From the NCBI GenBank assembly GCA_040772305.1, contig JAXGYK010000001.1:1178001-1242000 (forward strand): a stretch of DNA of 64,000 nt, read 5' to 3'. This document shows positions 41,718-49,902 of the stretch, one piece after another; the stretch's first letter is position 1, and each line of letters starts with the position of its first letter. Both the position numbers and the translations under genes were made by a program. This stretch comes from Mesolinea sp040772305. GTDB taxonomy: Bacteria; Chloroflexota; Anaerolineae; Anaerolineales; Anaerolineaceae. Under the pieces are notes generated by a model. That model was not told the DNA's origin. It saw only the letters and a program-made list of their open reading frames with translations, and made no database searches.

Positions 41718-43034
41718 TTACTTGTAGCTCTCACGCGCCTTGGCAAGAGAAGCTTTTGCCCCGCCGTTACAAAGAATGGCGTAGAAAGCTTTCTCGCAGG
41801 CTTTCTCCATCCATGCCGTCTTTGCCATTGCCTCGTCCATAGTCTTACCTACGATTACGGCGCCATGATGTCCCATGAGAACATAGTCGCTGTCCACCAG
41901 CCCATCTGCGATTACCTCAGCCAGTTTAGATCCGCCTGCGCTCTGATAGGGTGTGCAGGGAATCACACCGGTAAGGCCCTCTCCAATCAGGTCCAGCGGC
42001 ACATCCATCTCCAGAATCGCGAAGACAGTGGCCCAGCGGCCATGGGTCTGTACGATAGCGCCCACGTCAGGGCGTTTACGGAAAATGGCAGTATGCATAA
42101 TCCACTCGCAGGTAGGCTCACTGTAGGGTGTGAAGATATTGTCCTGCGCATCACAGATAAACCGTTCCCAGCCGCGGGCGTCGCGCAGATTCTTTTGGAA
42201 ACACCAGGCGGGGCTTCCGGAAATATAGCAGAGACCGGTCTTTAAATCCCGTACCGCTACATCACCCGATTCACCAGAAGGAGAATATCCCTTCTCGTTC
42301 AGCATACGGGTTGCCCGGGCAACCTCTTCTTTGAACAGAATCTGGTCATAGTCCTGAAATGTCTTGTAGTCAGTTTCTACGGTGTATTCATAACCCTCGG
42401 TGACCAGATTAACAGGGTCGGCGCTAATGGTCTTGACCTCGCCGATCAGCTCTGCCATAGCTATCTTTTCGGCAACGGATTCCATCCATGCTATGTAGTT
42501 GATGACATTATCGACATTATCCCCCACGCAGATAATCCCACCGTTGTAGAGCATGACACAGATCTGGTCTGCCAAAACATCTACCACTTCCTTAAAATAT
42601 TCTTCCGTTAGAGCGGGTTTACTCGGGACACAATTGACGAAACAACTAGCCTCAAGCTGCTCAGCCAGGACGAAAGGCAAACCTTGTTTCCTGTTGCTGA
42701 AAATGGTTGTCCAGAGAGGAAATACATGAATAATGGCATTCACGTCAGGGCGGGCCTTGTAGATGGCAAGATGGAGCGGCAGGTTCTCATGAACCGGGGC
42801 ATGATGAGTAAGATAATTACCCTGCGCATCCACTACGGGCATGTCACTGCCCAGATAGGCCGCCGGATCCGTAACGCCGATAGTTCCCGGCTTGATGGAG
42901 ATGGTCACATTTCCACTCTCTTCGTCGCGAACGCTCGCTTCCCCCATGTTTTCATTGGGAAGCCAGCCTTCCTTGTGCAGGCGCTGAATACAGCGAGCCA
43001 GCTCGTCTTGAAACAGTTTCTGCCTGTAGCTCAT
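41718..43034 (-). CDS. Tandem class II aldolase/adducin-domain protein
   Basis: At 438 residues it is about twice the size of a normal class II aldolase (about 215). Domain 1 (residues about 1-215) and domain 2 (about 225-438) both match the family, for example LHLAIYKARPDVNAIIH and MHTAIFRKRPDVGAIVQ. In FucA-type enzymes Zn is held by three His (HxH plus a later HHG). Domain 1 keeps only the first His (IIHVF; later YNGGI), while domain 2 keeps the second and third (VQTHG; GHHGAV). It is the first gene of a four-gene operon, with AAGGAGG before ATG. Likely an aldolase, epimerase or decarboxylase on a sugar phosphate. Confidence 0.85.
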   Translation of the reverse strand: MSYRQKLFQDELARCIQRLHKEGWLPNENMGEASVRDEESGNVTISIKPGTIGVTDPAAYLGSDMPVVDAQGNYLTHHAPVHENLPLHLAIYKARPDVNAIIHVFPLWTTIFSNRKQGLPFVLAEQLEASCFVNCVPSKPALTEEYFKEVVDVLADQICVMLYNGGIICVGDNVDNVINYIAWMESVAEKIAMAELIGEVKTISADPVNLVTEGYEYTVETDYKTFQDYDQILFKEEVARATRMLNEKGYSPSGESGDVAVRDLKTGLCYISGSPAWCFQKNLRDARGWERFICDAQDNIFTPYSEPTCEWIMHTAIFRKRPDVGAIVQTHGRWATVFAILEMDVPLDLIGEGLTGVIPCTPYQSAGGSKLAEVIADGLVDSDYVLMGHHGAVIVGKTMDEAMAKTAWMEKACEKAFYAILCNGGAKASLAKARESYK

Positions 43035-43074
43035 ACGTTTTTCCTCCTTAAAAAATTCATTTTGTGTGATTCCT

Positions 43075-43088
43075 CACAAAAATCCTCT
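43075..43088. promoter_or_regulatory. Candidate operator in the leader of the sugar operon
   Basis: TGTGATTCCTCACA is a perfect TGTGA-N4-TCACA palindrome. It lies between the probable transcription start (near 43124, minus strand) and the aldolase start codon, where a repressor would block transcription. Confidence 0.45.
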
Positions 43089-43130
43089 CACCCCTTATAC
43101 GGAATTTCAAATGGAAATCTTTTCCCTTAA

Positions 43131-43159
43131 ATTATAGTACCTTTTGTCACCGAATCCAA
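43131..43159 (-). promoter_or_regulatory. Promoter of the aldolase-kinase operon
   Basis: On the minus strand TTGGAT (43159-43154) and a perfect TATAAT (43136-43131) are 17 bases apart, about 100 bases upstream of the aldolase start codon. Confidence 0.7.
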
Positions 43160-43179
43160 AAAACCCTTTGAAAAGCTGT

Positions 43180-43376
43180 CTATTCTGTCACGGAATTGCG
43201 CTCAGCACAACTCTGCAGGGAGCCAGAAGGACACATGCTCCTGCAGCGCTGGCAGTGCATACAGGTAGTTTCCTTTCCCGGAAATCCACTACAATCCCTT
43301 GATGCTATGGATACTCACTTTCAAGGTCTTCTGCCACAGCTACTAATATGTCAGCTGCCCATCGGCAACTTTTCAT
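43180..43376 (-). pseudogene. Frameshifted small Cys-rich (ferredoxin-like motif) gene
   Basis: ATG 43376, preceded by TGGAGG, opens a frame reading MKSCRWAADILVAVAEDLE that stops after 23 codons. A -1 shift near 43310 continues into a frame that reads TTCMHCQRCRSMCPSG and SLQSCAERNSVTE before TAG at 43180-43182. The spacing CxxCxxCxxxCP is the [4Fe-4S] ferredoxin pattern. Joined, the product would be about 65 residues. It is most simply a broken gene, directly upstream of the sugar operon promoter. The family is not recognised. Confidence 0.4.
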
Positions 43377-43417
43377 AGCCTCCAGAAATTGCCCCTCTTT
43401 TAATGTATTAAATGCTA

Positions 43418-43819
43418 TTACTTCCCCAGATATTTGATCAGCTGCAAACAAGGGTTATTGGCATCCCAGAGTTCATTATGTTCCTCAAGCGCAAGAAAGC
43501 CGGTTGCCCGATAAAACCTCCGGGTTCGGGCATATTCCGGGCTGGAATGTTTTTCCGAAAGAGTCTTTACCTGTAAAAAGGAGATCCCTTTATTTCTGCA
43601 CCAGGTTTCGGCATCTTCAACCAAGCGTCGTCCAATCCCTTGATGGTGCAGTTCCGGTAACACACCCATCACATAGATCTCAGCGCTGTCCTCAGAATGA
43701 CGCAGAATACTGATAAAACCCAGAGGATCGCTCCCTTGCAGGGCTGCGATAAAAGGCAGTTCTCCACTGCGTTTGATGTATTCCCAAGTTGATTCAGGCC
43801 GTCCGAACCATTCCGGCAA
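43418..43819 (-). CDS. GNAT-family N-acetyltransferase with unclear start
   Basis: The protein has the GNAT core: PLGFISILRHSEDSAEIYVMGVLPELHHQGIGRRLVEDAE, whose acetyl-CoA loop is HHQGIGRRL, then ARTRRFYRATGFLALEE. The only standard start is a TTG at 43819 (LPEWFG). However, the frame is open and homolog-like further upstream (YTSISDPETRCQIAQTIL), back to a stop near 43918, with no ATG, GTG or TTG in it. Either a rare start codon is used or a frameshift has separated the start. It lies directly after the methyltransferase gene on the same strand. Confidence 0.7.
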   Translation of the reverse strand: MPEWFGRPESTWEYIKRSGELPFIAALQGSDPLGFISILRHSEDSAEIYVMGVLPELHHQGIGRRLVEDAETWCRNKGISFLQVKTLSEKHSSPEYARTRRFYRATGFLALEEHNELWDANNPCLQLIKYLGK

Positions 43820-43910
43820 TGCCTCCAGGATGGTTTGGGCAATCTGGCACCTGGTCTCAGGATCGCTGATTGATGTGTAGACTGGCAGGGGAGTCTTCTT
43901 TTCGATCAGA

Positions 43911-44726
43911 TCATCCTCCAGGTTTTATTCCATGCACTATTACATGCTCGCTGTAACCGAGATATTCAGGCCGTTCACATAAGTCAATCGCCAGTTTTAA
44001 CCAGGCTTCCCGGACAGCGGGGCTTTGCTCCTTCCACTTTTCCTCGAAGGCAGCCAGGATACTTTCCTGCCCAAAGATATGCTGGTCTTCCAAGCCAAAT
44101 TGGCGCATGAAGGGCTCAATATCGCCCTGGCGGATAAAGTAAGCCTGGGTGAACGCTTGGCCCCCATAGCTGTCGTCCGCGCGTAATGCTTCCAGGAAAG
44201 GGGTATTCGCTGCTTCATTGATCATCCACGGCCCGTAGGACATGTAGTAAATGATTCCCGAAAACAATAACAGAAAGGAAGCATATACCCGGCCGCCCGG
44301 TTTGGTCAGTGCGAGCGCGTTGCGCATAGCTGTCTGGCGCTCCGTCTCTTCCAGCAGATGGTACAGCGGACCCATTACCAAAACATGGTCGAATTGCCGT
44401 CCTTTCAGGAGCTCGGGGGCATCCAGAATATCCCCTTGCAGCGCTTCCAGAGGCAGGCTCATTGCTTCAGCTTTTTCCCGTGCGAAATCGATATGAACAT
44501 CCCCCAGGTCCATCAGGGTCACCTGGCAGCCGCGTTCCGCAAGCCAAAGCGCATACCGGCCTGGCCCGCCGCCCAGGTCCAAGACCGTTTCCCCAGCCTG
44601 GATGTAGCGCTCCAGCTGGTTTTTCGTGATCAGGAACTCAATGGGGTGCCTGTCCAGGCGTCTCCATTCATAATAGGGATGCTGATTATAAAAACGGCGT
44701 ACAGTTTCGGCGGTTTTCTCTGCCAT
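43911..44726 (-). CDS. SAM-dependent methyltransferase
   Basis: The 271-residue protein starts AEKTAETVRRFYNQHPYYEWRRLDRHPIEF and has motif I VLDLGGGPGRYALWL, an acidic residue in VTLMDLGDVH, and LVMGPLYHLLEETER as motif IV. A late KPGGRVYASFLLLFSGI follows. This type of N-terminus, with aromatic residues, is common in small-molecule methyltransferases. The substrate is unknown. A GGAGG precedes the ATG. The GNAT reading frame begins right at its stop. Confidence 0.8.
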   Translation of the reverse strand: MAEKTAETVRRFYNQHPYYEWRRLDRHPIEFLITKNQLERYIQAGETVLDLGGGPGRYALWLAERGCQVTLMDLGDVHIDFAREKAEAMSLPLEALQGDILDAPELLKGRQFDHVLVMGPLYHLLEETERQTAMRNALALTKPGGRVYASFLLLFSGIIYYMSYGPWMINEAANTPFLEALRADDSYGGQAFTQAYFIRQGDIEPFMRQFGLEDQHIFGQESILAAFEEKWKEQSPAVREAWLKLAIDLCERPEYLGYSEHVIVHGIKPGG

Positions 44727-44894
44727 GCTTCCTCCTCATCGGCGTGGCACAATTTTATCTCACCCGATGAACAGCTTCGCTGGGACTTTCAGAAAACCTT
44801 TTTATTTTATTAATAGAAGGATACCCCCTTAAAACTCAGCAGCAATCTAGACCGGCCATGCTCCTGCATAGGTATAATCGGACATGAGGTGTCT

Positions 44895-45467
44895 ATGTCC
44901 GAGTACCCTGTTGCAAATCCTGTGATTCATGCCCGTGCCCGTGAGGTGCTGGCACTCAACCCGGTTTTTCTTGATACCGAGACCACCGGAACTGGCCCTC
45001 GAGATCTGATTATCGAGGTGGGTATCGTTGATGCGCAAGGCCAGGAGCTTTTCAGCAGTTTGGTCAACCCGGGTATCTCTATCCCGCCCGAATCAAGTGC
45101 CGTGCATGGCATCACCAACGCCGATGTGTCCGATGAACCCAAATGGCCCGAGGTATGGCCTCAGGTGGAAGCTATTCTCAATCAGCGTGCCATCGGCATC
45201 TACAACGCGGAGTTTGACATGCGCCTCCTTCGCCAGACTAATGTGGCCTATAACCTGCCGTGGACGATTGCACTCGACCAGGCTTTTTGCATGATGAAGA
45301 TGTTTGCTGCCTGGTACGGCGAGTGGAACCCGCGCTATAACGGCTTCAAAGCGCACAAACTAGAATTCGCCGGCACCCTTTGCGGCCTCCCTTCCAAAAA
45401 CACCCATCATGCGGTAGATGACGCGCGGCTGACCTCTGAGCTGCTCAGGTACCTGGCAAGTCAGTAG
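44895..45467 (+). CDS. DnaQ-like 3'-5' exonuclease
   Basis: The protein of about 190 residues is an RNase T/DnaQ-type DEDD exonuclease. It has Exo I VFLDTETTGTGPRDLIIEVGIV (metal Asp and Glu in DTET), Exo II IYNAEFDMRLL (Asp), and Exo III HHAVDDARLTSELL (His and Asp). It degrades single-stranded DNA or RNA from the 3' end or proofreads. A TATAAT lies at 44873-44878, so the leader is very short; ATG 44895 is preferred over GTG 44889 because it leaves GAGGTG as ribosome-binding site. Confidence 0.87.
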   Translation: MSEYPVANPVIHARAREVLALNPVFLDTETTGTGPRDLIIEVGIVDAQGQELFSSLVNPGISIPPESSAVHGITNADVSDEPKWPEVWPQVEAILNQRAIGIYNAEFDMRLLRQTNVAYNLPWTIALDQAFCMMKMFAAWYGEWNPRYNGFKAHKLEFAGTLCGLPSKNTHHAVDDARLTSELLRYLASQ

Positions 45468-45570
45468 CCAGTGTTCCTATTTTTAGGCCAAGTCCCTTAA
45501 CACAATCAATCTAAGTCCTGTCGCCAGGCCTTATTGCCTTGCCAGAATTGAAGATTCCTGCAAAAAACCC

Positions 45571-45625
45571 TTGAAAAATCTATAAAGAAGAATTATTATA
45601 TGAACATATGAACACTTATTCATAT
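45571..45625 (+). promoter_or_regulatory. Promoter and ArsR/SmtB-type operator of the metal-efflux pair
   Basis: TTGAAA (45571-45576) and TATTAT (45594-45599) are 17 bases apart. Immediately after the -10 lies ATATGAA-CACTTA-TTCATAT (45606-45625), a perfect 7-6-7 inverted repeat of the kind bound by ArsR/SmtB repressors. It covers the expected transcription start, so repressor binding would block expression until metal is bound. Confidence 0.8.
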
Positions 45626-45638
45626 AAGAGGTTTTGTG

Positions 45639-45950
45639 ATGGCCCCATTCTTTCAATCTAAGCTTAACCTTCAGGAAGCTAACCGCATGGCGGCTACCTT
45701 CAAGTGCCTGGGCGATCCAACCCGTCTGCACCTGCTTTCGATACTTTTGCAGGGCGAGGCAAATGTAAGTGATATGGCTGCAGCCATTGGGCTGAGCCAA
45801 AGCGCTGTGAGTCATCAGCTGCGCCTTCTGCGGGATGCACGCTTTGTGGAAGCCCGCCGGGAAGGGCAGCAGGTCTTCTATCGTATCAATGATGAACACA
45901 TTGGCGACCTCTTTGAGCGGGCTTTAGAGCATAGCCACCATATGGACTGA
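45639..45950 (+). CDS. ArsR/SmtB-family metal-sensing repressor
   Basis: The 103-residue winged-helix protein has the recognition helix in SDMAAAIGLSQSAVSHQLRLLRDARFV and a C-terminal alpha-5 helix with DEHIGDLFERALEHSHHMD, whose Asp/His pattern matches the alpha-5 zinc site of SmtB/CzrA/ZiaR. It also has a Cys in TFKCLGDPTRL, near the alpha-3 position used by CadC/ZiaR for Cd, Pb or Zn. It should repress itself and the ATPase gene five bases downstream and be released by Zn or Cd. ATG 45639 is used; GTG 45636 is also possible. Confidence 0.9.
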   Translation: MAPFFQSKLNLQEANRMAATFKCLGDPTRLHLLSILLQGEANVSDMAAAIGLSQSAVSHQLRLLRDARFVEARREGQQVFYRINDEHIGDLFERALEHSHHMD

Positions 45951-45955
45951 GGCTG

Positions 45956-48175
45956 ATGAACAAAAAAACCTATTACATTAAAGGACTGGATTGCCCTGAT
46001 TGTGCAGCGGTGATTGAGCCGGCACTCAAAGGAAAACCAGGTTTCAATTCTGTTGAGCTCGATTTTATTCGTGGCAGCTTACAGGTAACAGGCACTGCTA
46101 GCGAATCCGAAGTGCGACAAAACCTGCGCAGGCTGGGTTTTGAGCTTATGGAATGCGGTACTTCCGTGCAGTCCCAAAGCACTAAAATGCTCGATTTCTC
46201 TGGTTTTTGGCATTACTTCTGGCAAATGCCGGAACTAAAACTGGTCTTGCCCGGCTTTGTTCTGCTTTTTCTTTCTCTTTTCAGCAGCCGTATTGGCCTG
46301 CATCAACCGTGGGTGATGCTGATCCAGTTAGTTTTATTGCCCATAGCTGGCTGGCCTGTTTTTTTAAACGGTTTTCAGTCGCTCTTTCGCGGGGTGGGGT
46401 TGAATATGAACTTGCTTATGTCGCTGGCTGCAATCGGCGCAGTCATCATTGGCGAAGCCCATGAGGCGCTGATTATGCTGGTGCTCTTTACTATGTCTGA
46501 ATCGCTGGAGGGGTACATTAACGATAAGGCACGCAAAGTGTTAACCGAGTTTGCCGACCTGGCTCCAAAACAAGCTCTGCGTGTTTCAGGGGAGCTGGAG
46601 GAGACGGTTGCAGTAGAGGATTTGCGCGTAGGTGATGAAGTTATCGTACGGCCTGGCGAGCGCTTCCCCATCGATGGACGTGTCCTTTCCGGAAGCAGCG
46701 AGGTAAACCAGGCCCCGATCACCGGCGAGAGTCGTCTGGTTCCCAAGACGATCGGGGATGAGGTGCTTTCCAGTACGGTTAATGGTCAGGGCAGTCTGCG
46801 CGTTATCGTTACGCGCCTTGCAGCCGATAACACCATTCAGCGTATTATCGAACTGGTTACAAAGGCTCAGGCTACCAAGTCCAAACAGGAAAAGTTTATT
46901 GAGCGTTTTGCGCGTGTGTATACGCCTATTGTGCTTGCAGTTGCTCTGCTGGTTGTCCTGGTCCCAACAGTATTTTTTCAACAGCCGTTCTGGAACACCT
47001 CCAGCAGCTATGGCTGGCTGCACCGCGGTCTTTCTTTGCTGATGGTTGGCTGCCCTTGTGCCCTGGTTATTTCTACGCCTATCACACTGATTTCGGCGCT
47101 CACCCGTGCTGCTCGCGAAGGCGTAATTTTTAAAGGCGGCGTATATCTTGAAAACCTTTCGCATGCCAATGCAATTGTGTTTGATAAAACTGGAACTCTG
47201 ACACAGGGAAAACCCGCTGTGAGCGAGTACCGGGCTGTGGACTGTCTTGGCCCTGCTCATGATGAGACTTGTGAACCCTGCAATGAGGTGCTGGCGCTGG
47301 CTTCATCGCTTGAACAACACAGCAGCCACCCCTTAGGGCAGGCTGTTTTAACAGCCGCGCAGGAACGTGGTTTAGATAAACGCTACCCTCCGGCGGAAAG
47401 TGCCCGGAACCGGGATGGCTTGGGTCAGGAAGGCTATATCAACGGACGTCTGGCAACAGTGGGCAGCCTCAAGCTTTTTCAGGATGAGCACAGCGACCAT
47501 CTTCCCAAGCAGGTAGTTACGCAAACCCTGGCAGCACAGTCGCAAGGGAAAACAACAATGCTGGTCTGTGATGGTGAACGCGTACGAGGGTTTTTGGCTG
47601 TGGAAGACCTTTTACGCAGTGAAGCCCCCAGTGTATTAAAAGACCTGCAGACGAGAGGCTTGCAAACCTTTATGCTCACGGGAGACAACGAGGAAGTTGC
47701 CCGCAAGGTTGCCCGTTTGCTGCCTCTGAACGATTTTAGTGCTGATTTGTTACCTGAAGAAAAGCTGAAAGCACTGGATCAATTGCGGGAGCGGTTTGGA
47801 AAAGTGATCATGGTGGGGGATGGCATTAATGACAGCCCGGCTTTGGCGCATGCTGATTTGGGAGTTGCAATGGGGGGCGCGGCGAACGCTCAGGTTCTGG
47901 AGACTGCAGACCTGGTACTCATGAATGATGACCTTGCACGCTTGCCTTATGCTTTGGATTTGTCCAGGTTTACCAACCAACTCATCCGGCAGAACATTGT
48001 CATCAGCTTGCTGGTGAAAGCCAGCGTGGCTGTGCTGGCGATCATGGGCCTCACGCCGCTTTGGGTCGCGATTTTGGCAGATATCGGCGTTTCGCTGGCT
48101 GTAACCCTGAACGGGATGCGTGCTATCAGTTTCACACCCCAAGCTTCTGTCTTGTCGCCTTTAGAAACTGCATAA
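45956..48175 (+). CDS. P1B-type heavy-metal-translocating ATPase (Zn/Cd/Pb type)
   Basis: The 739-residue exporter has one N-terminal HMA domain (metal Cys13 and Cys16 in LDCPDC), about eight membrane helices, the CPC ion-binding motif (366-368, VGCPCALVIS), the phosphorylation site DKTGTLTQGKP (Asp410), and the hinge MVGDGINDSPALA. CPC plus an acidic/Asp-containing last helix (LADIGVSLAVTLNGMRA) and the ArsR partner point to Zn2+/Cd2+/Pb2+ efflux (ZntA/CadA group) rather than Cu+. It uses ATP to pump the metal out of the cytoplasm. It forms an operon with the repressor. Confidence 0.92.
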   Translation: MNKKTYYIKGLDCPDCAAVIEPALKGKPGFNSVELDFIRGSLQVTGTASESEVRQNLRRLGFELMECGTSVQSQSTKMLDFSGFWHYFWQMPELKLVLPGFVLLFLSLFSSRIGLHQPWVMLIQLVLLPIAGWPVFLNGFQSLFRGVGLNMNLLMSLAAIGAVIIGEAHEALIMLVLFTMSESLEGYINDKARKVLTEFADLAPKQALRVSGELEETVAVEDLRVGDEVIVRPGERFPIDGRVLSGSSEVNQAPITGESRLVPKTIGDEVLSSTVNGQGSLRVIVTRLAADNTIQRIIELVTKAQATKSKQEKFIERFARVYTPIVLAVALLVVLVPTVFFQQPFWNTSSSYGWLHRGLSLLMVGCPCALVISTPITLISALTRAAREGVIFKGGVYLENLSHANAIVFDKTGTLTQGKPAVSEYRAVDCLGPAHDETCEPCNEVLALASSLEQHSSHPLGQAVLTAAQERGLDKRYPPAESARNRDGLGQEGYINGRLATVGSLKLFQDEHSDHLPKQVVTQTLAAQSQGKTTMLVCDGERVRGFLAVEDLLRSEAPSVLKDLQTRGLQTFMLTGDNEEVARKVARLLPLNDFSADLLPEEKLKALDQLRERFGKVIMVGDGINDSPALAHADLGVAMGGAANAQVLETADLVLMNDDLARLPYALDLSRFTNQLIRQNIVISLLVKASVAVLAIMGLTPLWVAILADIGVSLAVTLNGMRAISFTPQASVLSPLETA

Positions 48176-48534
48176 GGTGTAAAGCTAAGCCATGTAAACA
48201 AAGCTGTAGCTGGCTTTGTCCCATGTGAAGACTGAGAACAACGGTCCCAGTCTTCTGCTGGGGTTTATGGCTGGTTTTTCATTATTGTGTAATACGACCT
48301 GAACAGATGGTCGTATAAACAGAGCAAGTCCTGACGCAATTTAGATGGATAGGCTGAATTTATTTGACCGCTGCCGAATATAAGGCTACCTATGCATAAA
48401 AATAAGGAATACGTATTAAATAAATATAATTTCAAGGTTTCGATTAAAAACATTTGATTATAAGAAGTGAATTGAAACGTATCTTTTTATGAAAATAGCG
48501 CAACAAAACTTCTGAAAAGTGTATAGCAAAACAC
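48176..48534. other. AT-rich intergenic region with a weak hairpin
   Basis: An 8-bp inverted repeat (GAAGACTG 48227-48234 with CAGTCTTC 48248-48255) lies about 50 bases after the ATPase stop and may help end transcription, although no T-tract follows. The remaining stretch is AT-rich, with TGAAAAGTG occurring near 48512 just before the next promoter. I see no gene here. Confidence 0.4.
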
Positions 48535-48563
48535 TTGAAAAGTGCGCAATAGAATGCTATTAT
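48535..48563 (+). promoter_or_regulatory. Promoter of the ATPase/DUF4143 gene
   Basis: TTGAAA (48535-48540) and TATTAT (48558-48563) are exactly 17 bases apart. The hexamers are preceded by a repeated TGAAAAGTG motif and an AAGTGT/ACACTT inverted repeat (about 48514-48536). The predicted start is close to 48570, leaving only a short leader with GGAGGTGA. Confidence 0.75.
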
Positions 48564-48582
48564 GCTATCGGAGGTGAGGGCT

Positions 48583-49863
48583 GTGAGTTTAAAAAAAGAC
48601 GGATATAGACCGAGGTTAATTGACGATAAAATTGCAAGATATCTGAAAATTTTCGGAGCAGTGTCTATTGAAGGTCCTAAATGGTGTGGGAAGACATGGA
48701 CCGGATTAAACCATGCCAACAGTGTAACGTACATGACTGAAAAGAGTCAGAAGGATATGGCAGGCATTGATCCTAAATATATCTTCCTCACTGAAAAACC
48801 GCAGCTGATTGATGAGTGGCAGATTGTTCCCAGTGTATGGGATGCAGTACGCCATGAATGCGATAACAGCCGAGAAAAAGGGAAATTTATTCTCACGGGC
48901 TCTACTTCTCTTGATTCGATATCAAGCGATGATGTATTTCACTCAGGAACGGGACGGATAGCTACGATTCGTATGCACACCATGAGTTTGTATGAATCCG
49001 GGGACTCGACAGGTGAAGCATCTATCAGTGATATGCTCAATGGTAAGTTAAACGAAGGGCACACCGGCAAGGTCGAACTGGATGAGCTTGCACATTTAAT
49101 AGTCAGAGGCGGGTGGCCGGAAAACATTGATATGGCAGATGAAGATATCGGAATTATCCCTAAAAGCTACATTGACGCCATTGTTAAGAAGGATATGCAC
49201 GAAGGGCAGGTAAGAAAAAGAAATCCTAATAAGATGCGCATGTTGCTCCGTTCTTTATCGCGAAATGAAACAACGCTTGCCGGTAATGTTACATTGGTCA
49301 GAGATATTGAAGAGTACGAAAATGAGGAACAGCTTATAGAAAGCCGAGCAACGATAGCAGACTACCTTGGAGTTTTGGACAGCTTATACATTACAGCCAA
49401 CCAAGAAGCCTATAGTTTAAATTATCGTTCTTCTTCGAGAATTGGAAAAACTGCAAAAAGGCACTTTGTCGATCCGTCGCTTTGTTGTGCAAGTCTGCAA
49501 CTCACAACGAATAAATTGCTTCATGACCATGAAACTTTCGGACTCCTGTTTGAAGCATTGGTTGAGCGAGACCTCAGAATATATGCTGATTATCTTGATG
49601 GTTACCTTTATCATTTTCGAGATAATTCATCCGGAGATGAGGTGGACGCAATTATTGAGTTTGGCGACGGCAGTTATGCAGCCTTTGAGATTAAATTGAG
49701 TACCAGAGACATTAAGGATGCTGTGAACAGTCTTTCAAAATTTTATGCCAATGTGAAAAAGAAGCCCGCATTTATGTGTGTGATTGTAGGACATTGCGAA
49801 GCGGTAATGAAAGAACCTGAGACGGGTATTTTTATTGTTCCGGCAACATCATTAAAGCCTTAA
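48583..49863 (+). CDS. AAA-type ATP-binding protein with DUF4143 domain
   Basis: The protein (426 residues) has an N-terminal P-loop ATPase (IEGPKWCGKTWTGLNHA, then YIFLTEKPQLIDEWQIVP) and FILTGSTSLD. The C-terminal DUF4143 part ends in a PD-(D/E)xK-like nuclease fold with DEVDAIIEFGDGSYAAFEIKLS. Such proteins are widespread and often horizontally moved; their cellular role is not settled. GTG 48583 is chosen because GGAGGTGA lies eight bases upstream and the ATG at 48562 falls inside the -10 hexamer. Base composition is more AT-rich than its neighbours, suggesting acquisition. Confidence 0.85.
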   Translation: MSLKKDGYRPRLIDDKIARYLKIFGAVSIEGPKWCGKTWTGLNHANSVTYMTEKSQKDMAGIDPKYIFLTEKPQLIDEWQIVPSVWDAVRHECDNSREKGKFILTGSTSLDSISSDDVFHSGTGRIATIRMHTMSLYESGDSTGEASISDMLNGKLNEGHTGKVELDELAHLIVRGGWPENIDMADEDIGIIPKSYIDAIVKKDMHEGQVRKRNPNKMRMLLRSLSRNETTLAGNVTLVRDIEEYENEEQLIESRATIADYLGVLDSLYITANQEAYSLNYRSSSRIGKTAKRHFVDPSLCCASLQLTTNKLLHDHETFGLLFEALVERDLRIYADYLDGYLYHFRDNSSGDEVDAIIEFGDGSYAAFEIKLSTRDIKDAVNSLSKFYANVKKKPAFMCVIVGHCEAVMKEPETGIFIVPATSLKP

Positions 49864-49902
49864 ATACAGTAAAGTGAGGAACGAAGCAAAAAGATTGAAA
49901 AG

